From: Halorientalis pallida
GTDB taxonomy: Archaea; Halobacteriota; Halobacteria; Halobacteriales; Haloarculaceae
Length of the DNA stretch: 64,000 nt
NCBI RefSeq assembly: GCF_004118325.1
Contig: NZ_RDFA01000002.1
Coordinates: forward strand, 191,001-255,000
Direction: 5' to 3'
Part shown: piece by piece, positions 15,921-23,238 of the stretch
Layout of the letters: each line of letters starts with the position of its first letter
How positions within the stretch are numbered: position 1 is the first letter of the stretch
The notes under the pieces: generated by a model
The model's database searches: none
The model's input: the letters and a program-made list of their open reading frames with translations, nothing else
Told to the model about the DNA's origin: nothing
Position numbers and translations under genes: made by a program

Positions 15921-16411
15921 AACCCGGTCGGCTCGCCGCCGGGTACGCCACGGGCGCGGCCGTCGTGGGGTTCGTCCTCGCGGGCGTCGGGGCGCTCGCC
16001 ACCGTGCTGGGAGGACTCGGGCTGCTGGGAGTCACCGTCGGATCGGTCCGGGGTCGGGCGACCCTCGTCACCGTCGGGAGCCTCGGGCAGTTCGGCGCGG
16101 TCGTGACCGGCGGCGTGACGGGGGCCGGCGCTCCACAGCTGGTTGGTGCCGGCGCGGCCGTCGTCGTGGCCTGGACGGTCGGGCGGACGGCCACCGAACT
16201 CCGGGCCACGCTCGACGAGACGGCCGCCACTCACCGGCTGGAGACGACCCACGCGGCCGGAACCACCGCCATCGCGCTGGCAGCGGCCGGAATCGCTGTC
16301 GCACCGACGGTCGTCTCCGTCGAGGCCACACCGGTCGGCGTCGGCCTCCTGCTCGTCGGCAGCATCTGTCTGACGGCCGCGCTCGCGCTCGCACCGGACG
16401 AGTCCATGTGA
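15917..16411 (+). CDS. DUF7519-like multi-helix membrane protein
   Basis: The product is 164 residues and almost entirely membrane-embedded, with five or six helices rich in Gly, Ala and Val (for example GAAVVGFVLAGVGALATVL and LLGVTVGSVRG). The GTG at 15917 overlaps the DUF58 stop by four bases. It is the last gene of the operon; a 441-bp gene-free region follows. The position matches the DUF7519 proteins that, as I recall, close this gene set in other haloarchaea. No function can be assigned. Confidence 0.7.
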   Translation: MKPGRLAAGYATGAAVVGFVLAGVGALATVLGGLGLLGVTVGSVRGRATLVTVGSLGQFGAVVTGGVTGAGAPQLVGAGAAVVVAWTVGRTATELRATLDETAATHRLETTHAAGTTAIALAAAGIAVAPTVVSVEATPVGVGLLLVGSICLTAALALAPDESM

Positions 16412-16852
16412 TTCTCTCTGACGGGGTGCGTGCCGGAACTGTCCGAACGGTCGATCAGCGGCAAAAATTCGAAAAGATGCACCAGTTAGAACGATGACCG
16501 AAACGAACCAGTACCAAATAGTCGACTGAGACAACGTGTCGTTAGTTTGTGGGCGCGCACCGGCTACGAAGGGGAAATCCGATGGGACACCGGTTGACGA
16601 ACGTCCGGAAATATCGCGTACAAGTGCCCAACGACTGGACGGAATACAACCTTATATCGATAATAGTCTCTTGTAATTCCAACGTTCGTCTACCCAAGAG
16701 TTGAAAATTGCCCGATGTTCAAGCTAACCCTTATGTAGTGGGATTCCATGACCTTCTCTCGTGAAATACCAAACGAGCATAGCGGGTTTCGGTGAAAAGT
16801 TAGACAAACACGCGGGTAATCGCGCCATTCGTGTGACGGGGGTGTCGGCCTG
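16412..16852 (+). promoter_or_regulatory. long promoter region of the ammonium operon
   Basis: This 441-bp gene-free stretch is notably AT-rich between 16600 and 16800. Candidate TATA boxes are CTTATATCG near 16651 and CCCTTATGTAG near 16729. An imperfect inverted repeat GGAATACAA/TTGTAATTCC flanks the first one (about 16641-16680) and contains TATCGATA. It could be a nitrogen-responsive operator, possibly for the Lrp protein encoded downstream. At 16461-16479 a minus-strand sequence resembles, weakly, the dispersed T-run element. Confidence 0.45.
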
Positions 16853-18184
16853 ATGGATCCGATCCTGTTGCAGGCCACCGTGGGCGACGTGGTCGGTGCG
16901 TTGAACTTCACGTGGATCCTGATGGTGTCGTTCCTGATCTTCTTCATGCACGCCGGCTTCGCTATGCTGGAGGCGGGCCAGGTACGCTCGAAGAACGTCG
17001 CCAACCAGCTGACGAAGAACCTGCTGACCTGGTCGGTCGGGGTGATGGCGTTCTTCCTGATCGGTGCGGGAGTCAGTAGTCTCGTCGGTGGGTCCGGGTT
17101 CGCCTGGACCGCCGGCGCCGATCCGGGTTCCTGGGCCAGCAGCTGGCTGTACGGGGCCGTCTTCGCCATGACGGCGGCGACGATCGTCTCCGGGGCGGTG
17201 GCCGGTCGCGCGAAGCTCCGTGCGTACGTGACCTACACGTTCCTGCTGGCGGCGATCATCTACCCCGTCGTCACCGGCATCACCTGGTCCGGAGCGTACT
17301 TCTCACAGTACCTCGGGACGACCTTCCAGGACTTCGCGGGCGGTATGATCGTCCACGGCATGGGCGGCATCGCCGGCCTCACGGCCGCGTGGGTGCTCGG
17401 CCCACGGATCGACCGGTACAACAGTGACGGCAGCGTCAACGTCATTCCCGGTCACTCGCTGACGTTCGCCGTGCTCGGGACGCTGATCCTGGCCTTCGGT
17501 TGGTTCGGGTTCAACGTGGGGACGGCCGCGATCTTCGTCGAGAACGACGCCGGGAACATGGTGTTCAACGGTGCCGTCCTCGGTCGCGTCGCGCTGACGA
17601 CGACCCTGGCGATGGCGATGGGCGCGATCGGCGCTGGCGGTGTCGCACTCGCCAAGACGGGCAAAGTCGACACGCTGTACGTCGCGAACGGTCTGCTGGC
17701 CGGCCTCGTCGGGATCACGGCGATCCCCAACGTCGCCAGCTGGTGGGGCGCGATCGTGGTCGGCGGCCTCGCCGGCGCGCAGCTCCCCATCGTCTTCGGT
17801 TTCGTCGAGAAGACGCTCAAGATCGACGACGTGTGTGCGGTCTTCCCGGTCCACGGGAGCGCCGGTGTCCTCGGGACGCTCGCGTACCCGTTCGTCGCGG
17901 CCGGTGGCTTCGCCGGTGTGAACGCGATTATCACGCAGGTCGCGGGCGTGCTGGCGATCACGGTCTGGACGGTCCTCGCGACCGCCATAGTCTTCGGCGT
18001 GCTGAAGGCCACGGGCCAGGCACGCGTCTCCGAGACCCACGAGCGCGAAGGACTGGACATCGCGGAACACGGCGTCGAGTCCTACCCCGAGTTCTCGCTG
18101 GGTGACGACGCGACGATGACGGACGGCGGACAGACGTACGAGACCGACGGCGGTCGCGAACCCAACGACGGTGACGACAAATGA
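16853..18184 (+). CDS. amtB: ammonium transporter
   Basis: The 443-residue product is a typical Amt/MEP/Rh channel with eleven membrane helices. The twin pore histidines are H168 ([10 protein letters not shown]) and H334 ([13 protein letters not shown]), and the family signature [11 protein letters not shown]-like [12 protein letters not shown] is present. It imports ammonium across the cytoplasmic membrane under nitrogen limitation. It lacks an obvious cleaved signal, but Amt N-termini vary. The stop overlaps the glnK start by four bases (ATGA), giving the classical amtB-glnK operon in which GlnK plugs the channel when nitrogen is plentiful. Confidence 0.97.
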   Translation: MDPILLQATVGDVVGALNFTWILMVSFLIFFMHAGFAMLEAGQVRSKNVANQLTKNLLTWSVGVMAFFLIGAGVSSLVGGSGFAWTAGADPGSWASSWLYGAVFAMTAATIVSGAVAGRAKLRAYVTYTFLLAAIIYPVVTGITWSGAYFSQYLGTTFQDFAGGMIVHGMGGIAGLTAAWVLGPRIDRYNSDGSVNVIPGHSLTFAVLGTLILAFGWFGFNVGTAAIFVENDAGNMVFNGAVLGRVALTTTLAMAMGAIGAGGVALAKTGKVDTLYVANGLLAGLVGITAIPNVASWWGAIVVGGLAGAQLPIVFGFVEKTLKIDDVCAVFPVHGSAGVLGTLAYPFVAAGGFAGVNAIITQVAGVLAITVWTVLATAIVFGVLKATGQARVSETHEREGLDIAEHGVESYPEFSLGDDATMTDGGQTYETDGGREPNDGDDK

Positions 18185-18546
18185 GTGACGAACCCAACGA
18201 CGGCAGTATCAAGATGGTGATCGCGTTCATCCGACCCGGCAAGCTGTCGGATGTAAAGAAAGGGCTCGCCGAGGTCGGTGCGCCCTCGCTGACAGTGACG
18301 AACGTCCGCGGCCGCGGGAGCCAGCCGGTCAAGAAGGGCCAGTGGCGCGGTGAGGAGTACGTCGTCGACCTCCACGAGAAGGTCAAACTGGAGACGGTCG
18401 TCGCCGACGTCCCCGCCGACGACGTCGTCGACGCGATTCAGGACGCCGCACACACCGGCGAACCTGGGGACGGCAAGATCTTCGTCGTCGACGTCGACGA
18501 CGCCGTCCAGATCCGGACCGACAAACGTGGTCGTGACGCGGTCTGA
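18181..18546 (+). CDS. glnK: PII signalling protein GlnK
   Basis: The 121-residue product shows the PII fold: [24 protein letters not shown], then the T-loop region ([30 protein letters not shown]) with a tyrosine in EEYVVDL, and the C-terminal [18 protein letters not shown] with the ATP/2-oxoglutarate-binding GDGKIF motif. It binds and blocks AmtB according to 2-oxoglutarate and adenylate levels. The T-loop is a little shorter than in enteric GlnK, and its N-terminus carries an acidic haloarchaeal extension. It is translationally coupled to amtB. Confidence 0.96.
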   Translation: MSDEPNDGSIKMVIAFIRPGKLSDVKKGLAEVGAPSLTVTNVRGRGSQPVKKGQWRGEEYVVDLHEKVKLETVVADVPADDVVDAIQDAAHTGEPGDGKIFVVDVDDAVQIRTDKRGRDAV

Positions 18547-18549
18547 CGG

Positions 18550-19014
18550 ATGGCAGTCGACGACACCGACCGTCGCATCGTGAACGCGCTGCTCTCCGAC
18601 GGCCGGGCCAGCGCCCGCGAGATCGCCAGCGAAACCGGCCTCGCGGCGACGACGGTCTCGAAACGGCTGTCGGACCTCGAAGAGACAGGCGTCATCGAGA
18701 GCTACCGACCGATAGTCGATTACGACGCACTCGGCTACGACGTGACCGCGGTCTTCCACCTCAGCGTGGACGGAAACGGTCTCAAAGCAGTCGTCGACCG
18801 GCTGCGTGACCACGAGCGGATGGTCAGCGTCTACGAGGTGACCGGAAGCCACGACGTGGTCGCGGTCGGGAAGTTCAAGAACACGGACGAGATGAACCGC
18901 AAGATCAAGGACCTGCTGACCGATCCCGACGTCGAGGCGGCGAACACCAGCGTCGTCCTCGACGTCGTCCGGGAGAACTCGCAGTTCGCCGTCGACCTCG
19001 AAACCGAGGACTGA
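18550..19014 (+). CDS. Lrp/AsnC family transcriptional regulator
   Basis: The 154-residue product is a standard Lrp/AsnC protein with an N-terminal HTH (DDTDRRIVNALLSDGRASAR, ETGLAATTVSKRLSDLEETG) and a C-terminal RAM/ligand domain (GYDVTAVFHLSVDGNGLKAV, VYEVTGSHDVVAVGKFK). It starts three bases after the glnK stop, so it belongs to the ammonium operon. Lrp proteins sense amino acids; this one is a likely regulator of the nitrogen genes and perhaps of its own operon via the AT-rich repeat upstream of amtB. That regulatory target is inferred from position only. Confidence 0.93.
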   Translation: MAVDDTDRRIVNALLSDGRASAREIASETGLAATTVSKRLSDLEETGVIESYRPIVDYDALGYDVTAVFHLSVDGNGLKAVVDRLRDHERMVSVYEVTGSHDVVAVGKFKNTDEMNRKIKDLLTDPDVEAANTSVVLDVVRENSQFAVDLETED

Positions 19015-19086
19015 GGGCAGACGGCCGAAATCACTCGACGATTTCTCTCACAGTCGCCCGATGGGGCACGTGATCGGTGCTCGCCC

Positions 19087-19116
19087 CAATATCAATTAAT
19101 TTATTATTTGTTAGAG
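19087..19116 (+). promoter_or_regulatory. AT-rich promoter of the tail-collar/FG-GAP operon
   Basis: The sequence CAATATCAATTAATTT followed by ATTATTTGTTAG is one of the most AT-rich runs in the window and ends about 20-25 bp before the ATG at 19137. It offers several overlapping TATA-like sites, which points to a strong and perhaps leaderless promoter for this operon. Confidence 0.55.
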
Positions 19117-19136
19117 TGTCCCGTACCGTATCAGGT

Positions 19137-20153
19137 ATGTCGGAGAAGGGGTCACAGCTGCCACGCAGTGGATTCGTGGAGTACGTGGGCGAGACGTTCA
19201 CGGTGCATCGGGGTACGGACGCCGACACGGCACTCAGACTGCGGGAGGTCGTCGAGTCGGGGGACGGTCCCGAGGAGTGGGCGCAGTTCACGTTGCGGTT
19301 CGAGGCTGCGGACAGGACACACGTCGATCAGGGGAGCTACCGAGTGACTCATCCGGAACTGGGCTCGTTCAGGCTGGCGCTCGTCCCAGTGACGACGGCC
19401 GATCCCGATCCAGATGCAGTCGCGTACGAGGCGGTGTTCACGCGCCACGAACCGACGGCCGGGGGAGACGGGGTATCGAGTCAGTCGTCGTCGCGACGCG
19501 GTGTACTGGCGAGCATCCTCGGGGTCGCCGCGGGCGGAAGTCTGCTCGGCCAGTTGTTCGGCGGTGCGGGTGGACGGGCGAGCGGGACCAGTTCGGTAGC
19601 ACAGGCCAGCGGCGAACCGCTCGTCGGAGAGATCAGAGGCTTCGGCTTCGATTTCGCTCCGCAGGGCTGGGCGCAGTGTAACGGTCAGATACTGCCCGTC
19701 AGTCAGAACCAGGCACTGTTCTCCCTGCTGGGAACACGCTACGGCGGCGACGGTCGCAGCACGTTCGGACTCCCGGACCTGCAGGGCCGGGTTCCAGTCC
19801 ACCAGGGACGGGGGCCCGAGGGCAGGACGTACCGGATGGGACAGACGGGTGGGAATGCGACGGTCTCGTTGTCGACCGGCGAGTTACCGTCCCACAGTCA
19901 CGAGAACGAACTCGATCTCCCGGTGAGTACGGCGAAGGGCACCGCCACGAGCCCGGACGAGAACGTGCTGGCAGCCCAGCCCGATGCCCGGGGAACCGTG
20001 CCAATCTACGGGGACGGGGACGGCGACGGGGCGATGGACGTGGCCGGAGCGGTCGGTGCGACCGGGGACGGGCGCGCACACGAGAACAGACCGCCCTATC
20101 AGACCGTAAACTACTGCATCGCGCTCACGGGCGTCTACCCGTCTCGCGATTGA
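19137..20153 (+). CDS. DUF6916 / Tat-like segment / phage tail collar domain protein
   Basis: The 338-residue product has three parts. Residues 12-105 resemble the DUF6916 domain (FVEYVGETFTVHRG, AQFTLRFEA). Residues 116-145 carry SSSRRGVLASILGVAAGGSL, a twin-arginine-like hydrophobic segment placed internally. Residues 160-338 match microcystin-dependent/phage tail collar proteins: GEIRGFGFDFAPQGWAQCNG, LFSLLGTRYGGDG, TFGLPDLQGRVP, ending with GELPSHSH and NRPPYQTVNYCIAL. Such proteins form trimeric fibre tips. It overlaps the next gene by four bases. No other phage genes are nearby, so this looks like a domesticated, surface-directed collar protein rather than a prophage. Confidence 0.85.
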   Translation: MSEKGSQLPRSGFVEYVGETFTVHRGTDADTALRLREVVESGDGPEEWAQFTLRFEAADRTHVDQGSYRVTHPELGSFRLALVPVTTADPDPDAVAYEAVFTRHEPTAGGDGVSSQSSSRRGVLASILGVAAGGSLLGQLFGGAGGRASGTSSVAQASGEPLVGEIRGFGFDFAPQGWAQCNGQILPVSQNQALFSLLGTRYGGDGRSTFGLPDLQGRVPVHQGRGPEGRTYRMGQTGGNATVSLSTGELPSHSHENELDLPVSTAKGTATSPDENVLAAQPDARGTVPIYGDGDGDGAMDVAGAVGATGDGRAHENRPPYQTVNYCIALTGVYPSRD

Positions 20154-22813
20154 TGACGGGGAGATCGGGCGGCGGCGATCATGGCGAGAACGACGACGGA
20201 CGACGATCCCGGCGGCCAGTGGCGCGGCGACTCGTGCTCGCCGTCGCGCTCGGGGTCTGGTTGTGCCTGATCGTGTCCGCCACGGCACTGGCGGCATCGG
20301 GCGACTATGCCGAGCGGACGGGCGACGACAACCCCGCAGACGGCGTCGACGTGACGAGCACCGCCGCGACGGCGGACGTCATCGCCGGCGACTTCGACAA
20401 CGACGGCGACCCGGACCTGCTGGCCTACGACGGCTCGGCCGAGCGCTACTACGAGAACGACGGCGGCAGGTTCGTCGAGCGAAGCGGCGACGACAACCCG
20501 TTCGCTGGCGTCGGGCAGGCGTTCGGGACACGGACCGGGGTGTTCGTCACCGACGTGGACGGCGACGACGACGCGGACGTGATCGCGTTCGAGCCGGCCA
20601 CTGACTCGCTCCGGTGGCTCGAGAACACCGACGGGCAGACCTACGTCGAACGGACGGGCGCCGACAACCCGTTCGCCGGGATCGACGTCTCGGGAAGCTC
20701 GGGCACCGTCGACGCCGTCGTGGGTGATTTCGACGACGACGGCGACCCGGACCTGCTGGCCTACGACGGCTCGGCCGAGCACTACTACGAGAACGACGGC
20801 GGTACGTTCACCGAACGCACGAAGGCCGACAGCCCCTTCGCTGGCGTCCAGACGGCGTTCTGGACGCGTTCGACGACGCTGGTTCGGGATTTCGACGACG
20901 ACGGTGACGACGACGTGGCGTGGAAAAACGGGACCACGGCCGGTTGGCACTATGTCGAACGAACCGACGACGGCTACGTCGACCGGACGAGCGGGTCACA
21001 TCCGCTGTCGGCCGTGTCGGCGAGCGCCACGGACGCGAGTCTCGCGGCCATCGCCGCCGACTTCGACGCCGACGGTGCCGTCGAACTGCTCGCCGACGAC
21101 GGGAGCCAGCGGTACTACGACCGTGGCGAGTCGGACGATTTCACCGCCGTGAGCGGCGACGGGAACCCCTTCAGCGGTGTGGATCCGGCGTTCGGTGTGT
21201 ACGGGACGACGCTCACCGTCGACGCGGACGGTGACACGGACGTGGACCTGCTGTTGGCCGCGGACGACGGACTCAGGTACCTCGAGCGGACTGGCTCGCC
21301 CGCTCCGCCGGCGTTCGGTGCGACTGGGCCCTTCACGGTGGACGAAACTGCCAGTGTCGGGACGGTCGTGGGAGACGTGGACGCCACCGCGGGCGAAGGT
21401 GGCGCACCTGACACCGGTGTCAGCTACGCGATTACCGGTGGCAACGGATCGACAGCCCTGGCCGTCGACGCGACGACGGGCGCGATTACCGTCGCGGACG
21501 CGGACACGCTCGACCACGACTCGAGCCGGCGGCTGACCCTCGACGTGAGCGCCGACGACGGGACCGAGACGACCACGACGACGATCACGGTCGAGGTCGC
21601 CGACGCCACACCGTCACTGGACGACCGCACGCTCGGTTCGATCGACGAGGATGCGCCGTCGGGGGCGGCCATCGGCACGGTCACCGCGACTGGAGACACG
21701 ACCTCGGTGGCGTACGCGATCACGGGCGGCAACCCCGACCGCGACGGGGACGGGACCCCAGCGTTCACGCTCGACGAGCGGACGGGCCGGCTCACGGTTG
21801 CCGACGCCGACGACGTGGACCACGAGACGGCCGACCAGGAGCGGCTGACAGTCACGGCGACCGACGGCACCGCGTCGGCGACCGCGGTGGTGGGCGTCAC
21901 GGTCAAGAACGTCAACGAGGCCCCAGAGGCGATCGACCGCGAGTTCGGCGTGGAATCGGGGGCGACGCTCTCGGTTTCGGCAGCCGCCGGGCTCGCGGCG
22001 ACTGCAACCGACCCGGACGGCGACACGCTCACCGCGTCGACGGTGAGAGAACCGACGAGCGGAACGCTCAGACTCCGCGAGAACGGGTCGTTCAGGTACA
22101 CGCCGGAGGGAGGGTTCAGCGGAACGGACGCGTTCACGTACGCGGTCACCGACGGGAACGGTGCCACGGCCCGCGCGACGGCCACGATTACCGTCGAGCA
22201 GGTGCGCGACGTGGCAGGCAGCGGTTCGGCGTCGTTCGCGGTCGATCTCGACGCACCGAGTGCACCGGTCGCGACCGGCGAGGCGGCGACGGTGATGGCG
22301 ACGGTCGCCAACACGGGGAGCGCGGCTGGTACACGCTCGGTTACGCTGAGCATCGACCGCATCGACCGCGCGACGGAGGCGGTCTCGCTCGACGCCGGCG
22401 AGTCGACGACGGTGACCTTCGAGTGGGTCGCCGGGGCGGACGACGTGGGTCAGCGACTCGTGCGGATCGAGACTGGCGAGGACTATGAGTCGGCCTACCT
22501 GGTCGTCGAAGAGCGCACGGCGACCCCCACCGACACGGCGACGACACGGCCAGCGACGGACTCCGGCGCGGAGACGGACACGGAGATCAGGGGTCCACCG
22601 GCCGCCGACACGGAGACTGCGACCCCAGCGGAGACGGAGGCGACCGGAGAGCCGACCACGACCCTGGTGGAGACGGTCGACCGACCGGCAGCCGATATTG
22701 CAGCGCCCACCACGAGTAGACGGGCGACAACGACCGAGTCCGGTCCCGGATTCGGCCCCGCGGTGACCGTACTGGCGGTGTTCACACTGCTCGTGTGGGC
22801 GCGGCGTGGCTGA
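20150..22813 (+). CDS. FG-GAP/cadherin-repeat surface protein with PGF-CTERM anchor
   Basis: The 887-residue product starts with an arginine-rich signal peptide (cleavage after about residue 48, TALAASG). Residues 50-380 hold six calcium-loop FG-GAP/VCBS-type repeats (GDFDNDGDPDLLAYDGS, RDFDDDGDDDVAW and others) that should build a beta-propeller. Residues 385-690 are cadherin-like repeats (SYAITGGNGSTAL, DGNGATARATATITV), 700-785 a CARDB-like domain, 790-862 a Thr/Glu/Pro-rich linker, and the end is PGFGPAVTVLAVFTLLVWAR, an archaeosortase A recognition tail. The mature protein would be lipid-anchored on the cell surface. It is translationally coupled to the collar protein, its likely partner in adhesion or recognition. 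Confidence 0.9.
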   Translation: MMTGRSGGGDHGENDDGRRSRRPVARRLVLAVALGVWLCLIVSATALAASGDYAERTGDDNPADGVDVTSTAATADVIAGDFDNDGDPDLLAYDGSAERYYENDGGRFVERSGDDNPFAGVGQAFGTRTGVFVTDVDGDDDADVIAFEPATDSLRWLENTDGQTYVERTGADNPFAGIDVSGSSGTVDAVVGDFDDDGDPDLLAYDGSAEHYYENDGGTFTERTKADSPFAGVQTAFWTRSTTLVRDFDDDGDDDVAWKNGTTAGWHYVERTDDGYVDRTSGSHPLSAVSASATDASLAAIAADFDADGAVELLADDGSQRYYDRGESDDFTAVSGDGNPFSGVDPAFGVYGTTLTVDADGDTDVDLLLAADDGLRYLERTGSPAPPAFGATGPFTVDETASVGTVVGDVDATAGEGGAPDTGVSYAITGGNGSTALAVDATTGAITVADADTLDHDSSRRLTLDVSADDGTETTTTTITVEVADATPSLDDRTLGSIDEDAPSGAAIGTVTATGDTTSVAYAITGGNPDRDGDGTPAFTLDERTGRLTVADADDVDHETADQERLTVTATDGTASATAVVGVTVKNVNEAPEAIDREFGVESGATLSVSAAAGLAATATDPDGDTLTASTVREPTSGTLRLRENGSFRYTPEGGFSGTDAFTYAVTDGNGATARATATITVEQVRDVAGSGSASFAVDLDAPSAPVATGEAATVMATVANTGSAAGTRSVTLSIDRIDRATEAVSLDAGESTTVTFEWVAGADDVGQRLVRIETGEDYESAYLVVEERTATPTDTATTRPATDSGAETDTEIRGPPAADTETATPAETEATGEPTTTLVETVDRPAADIAAPTTSRRATTTESGPGFGPAVTVLAVFTLLVWARRG
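20401..20802 (+). repeat. near-identical internal DNA repeat within the FG-GAP gene
   Basis: Positions 20401-20466 recur at 20737-20802 with a single base difference (GAGCGCTAC against GAGCACTAC). The period is 336 bp, exactly 112 codons. Identity at synonymous positions is far above what protein-level conservation needs, pointing to a recent tandem duplication or gene conversion inside the propeller-coding region. Confidence 0.85.
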
Positions 22814-22902
22814 GGGGGTCACTGCGGCACAGGCCGCGAGCGTGCACGGGGCTGTCACCACCGGGGGAGCGTTTTTTGCCCCGGGCCCGCGAGGCCACGG
22901 CC

Positions 22903-23199
22903 ATGCCCGAGGACCGGGATCCCGAGAAGACGCTGGAGGACTGGAAAGCGGAGATGCAGGCCGAGCACGAGGCCCAGATCGCCGAGCCCGACCCCGATGC
23001 GGACCACCGTATCGAGGGCGTCGCGCAGGTCAGCTACCGGGTGTACTTCGAGTACGACGCCGACTCGGACGGCCTGGAACGGGACCGGCGGGAACAGGTG
23101 GACGAGTTGGCTGACCCGGAGTTGCTCTCCTGTGCCTGTGGCGTGCGTGGTATGACGCGCGAGGAAGCCCGCGAACACATGGCGGCCCTCCAGGACTAG
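22903..23199 (+). CDS. small conserved acidic protein
   Basis: The 98-residue product is hydrophilic: a Glu-rich helical N-terminus (EKTLEDWKAEMQAEHEAQIAE), a beta-like centre (GVAQVSYRVYFEYDADSDGL) and a C-terminal CACGVRGMTREEAREHM with two close cysteines. No known domain is apparent. The ATG at 22903 is chosen over upstream alternatives because the preceding sequence has a promoter-like GCGTTTTTTGCC and is non-acidic. It converges on the nitrate reductase gene with 39 bp between stops. Confidence 0.65.
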   Translation: MPEDRDPEKTLEDWKAEMQAEHEAQIAEPDPDADHRIEGVAQVSYRVYFEYDADSDGLERDRREQVDELADPELLSCACGVRGMTREEAREHMAALQD

Positions 23200-23238
23200 A
23201 CGCGACTGGATCGAGACCGGGGACGCCGAGACGGCCGG

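Noticed and set aside
19137-20153. A prophage at the tail-collar gene
   Set aside because: The neighbours are a nitrogen operon and a PGF-CTERM surface gene; no capsid, terminase, portal or other tail genes are present.
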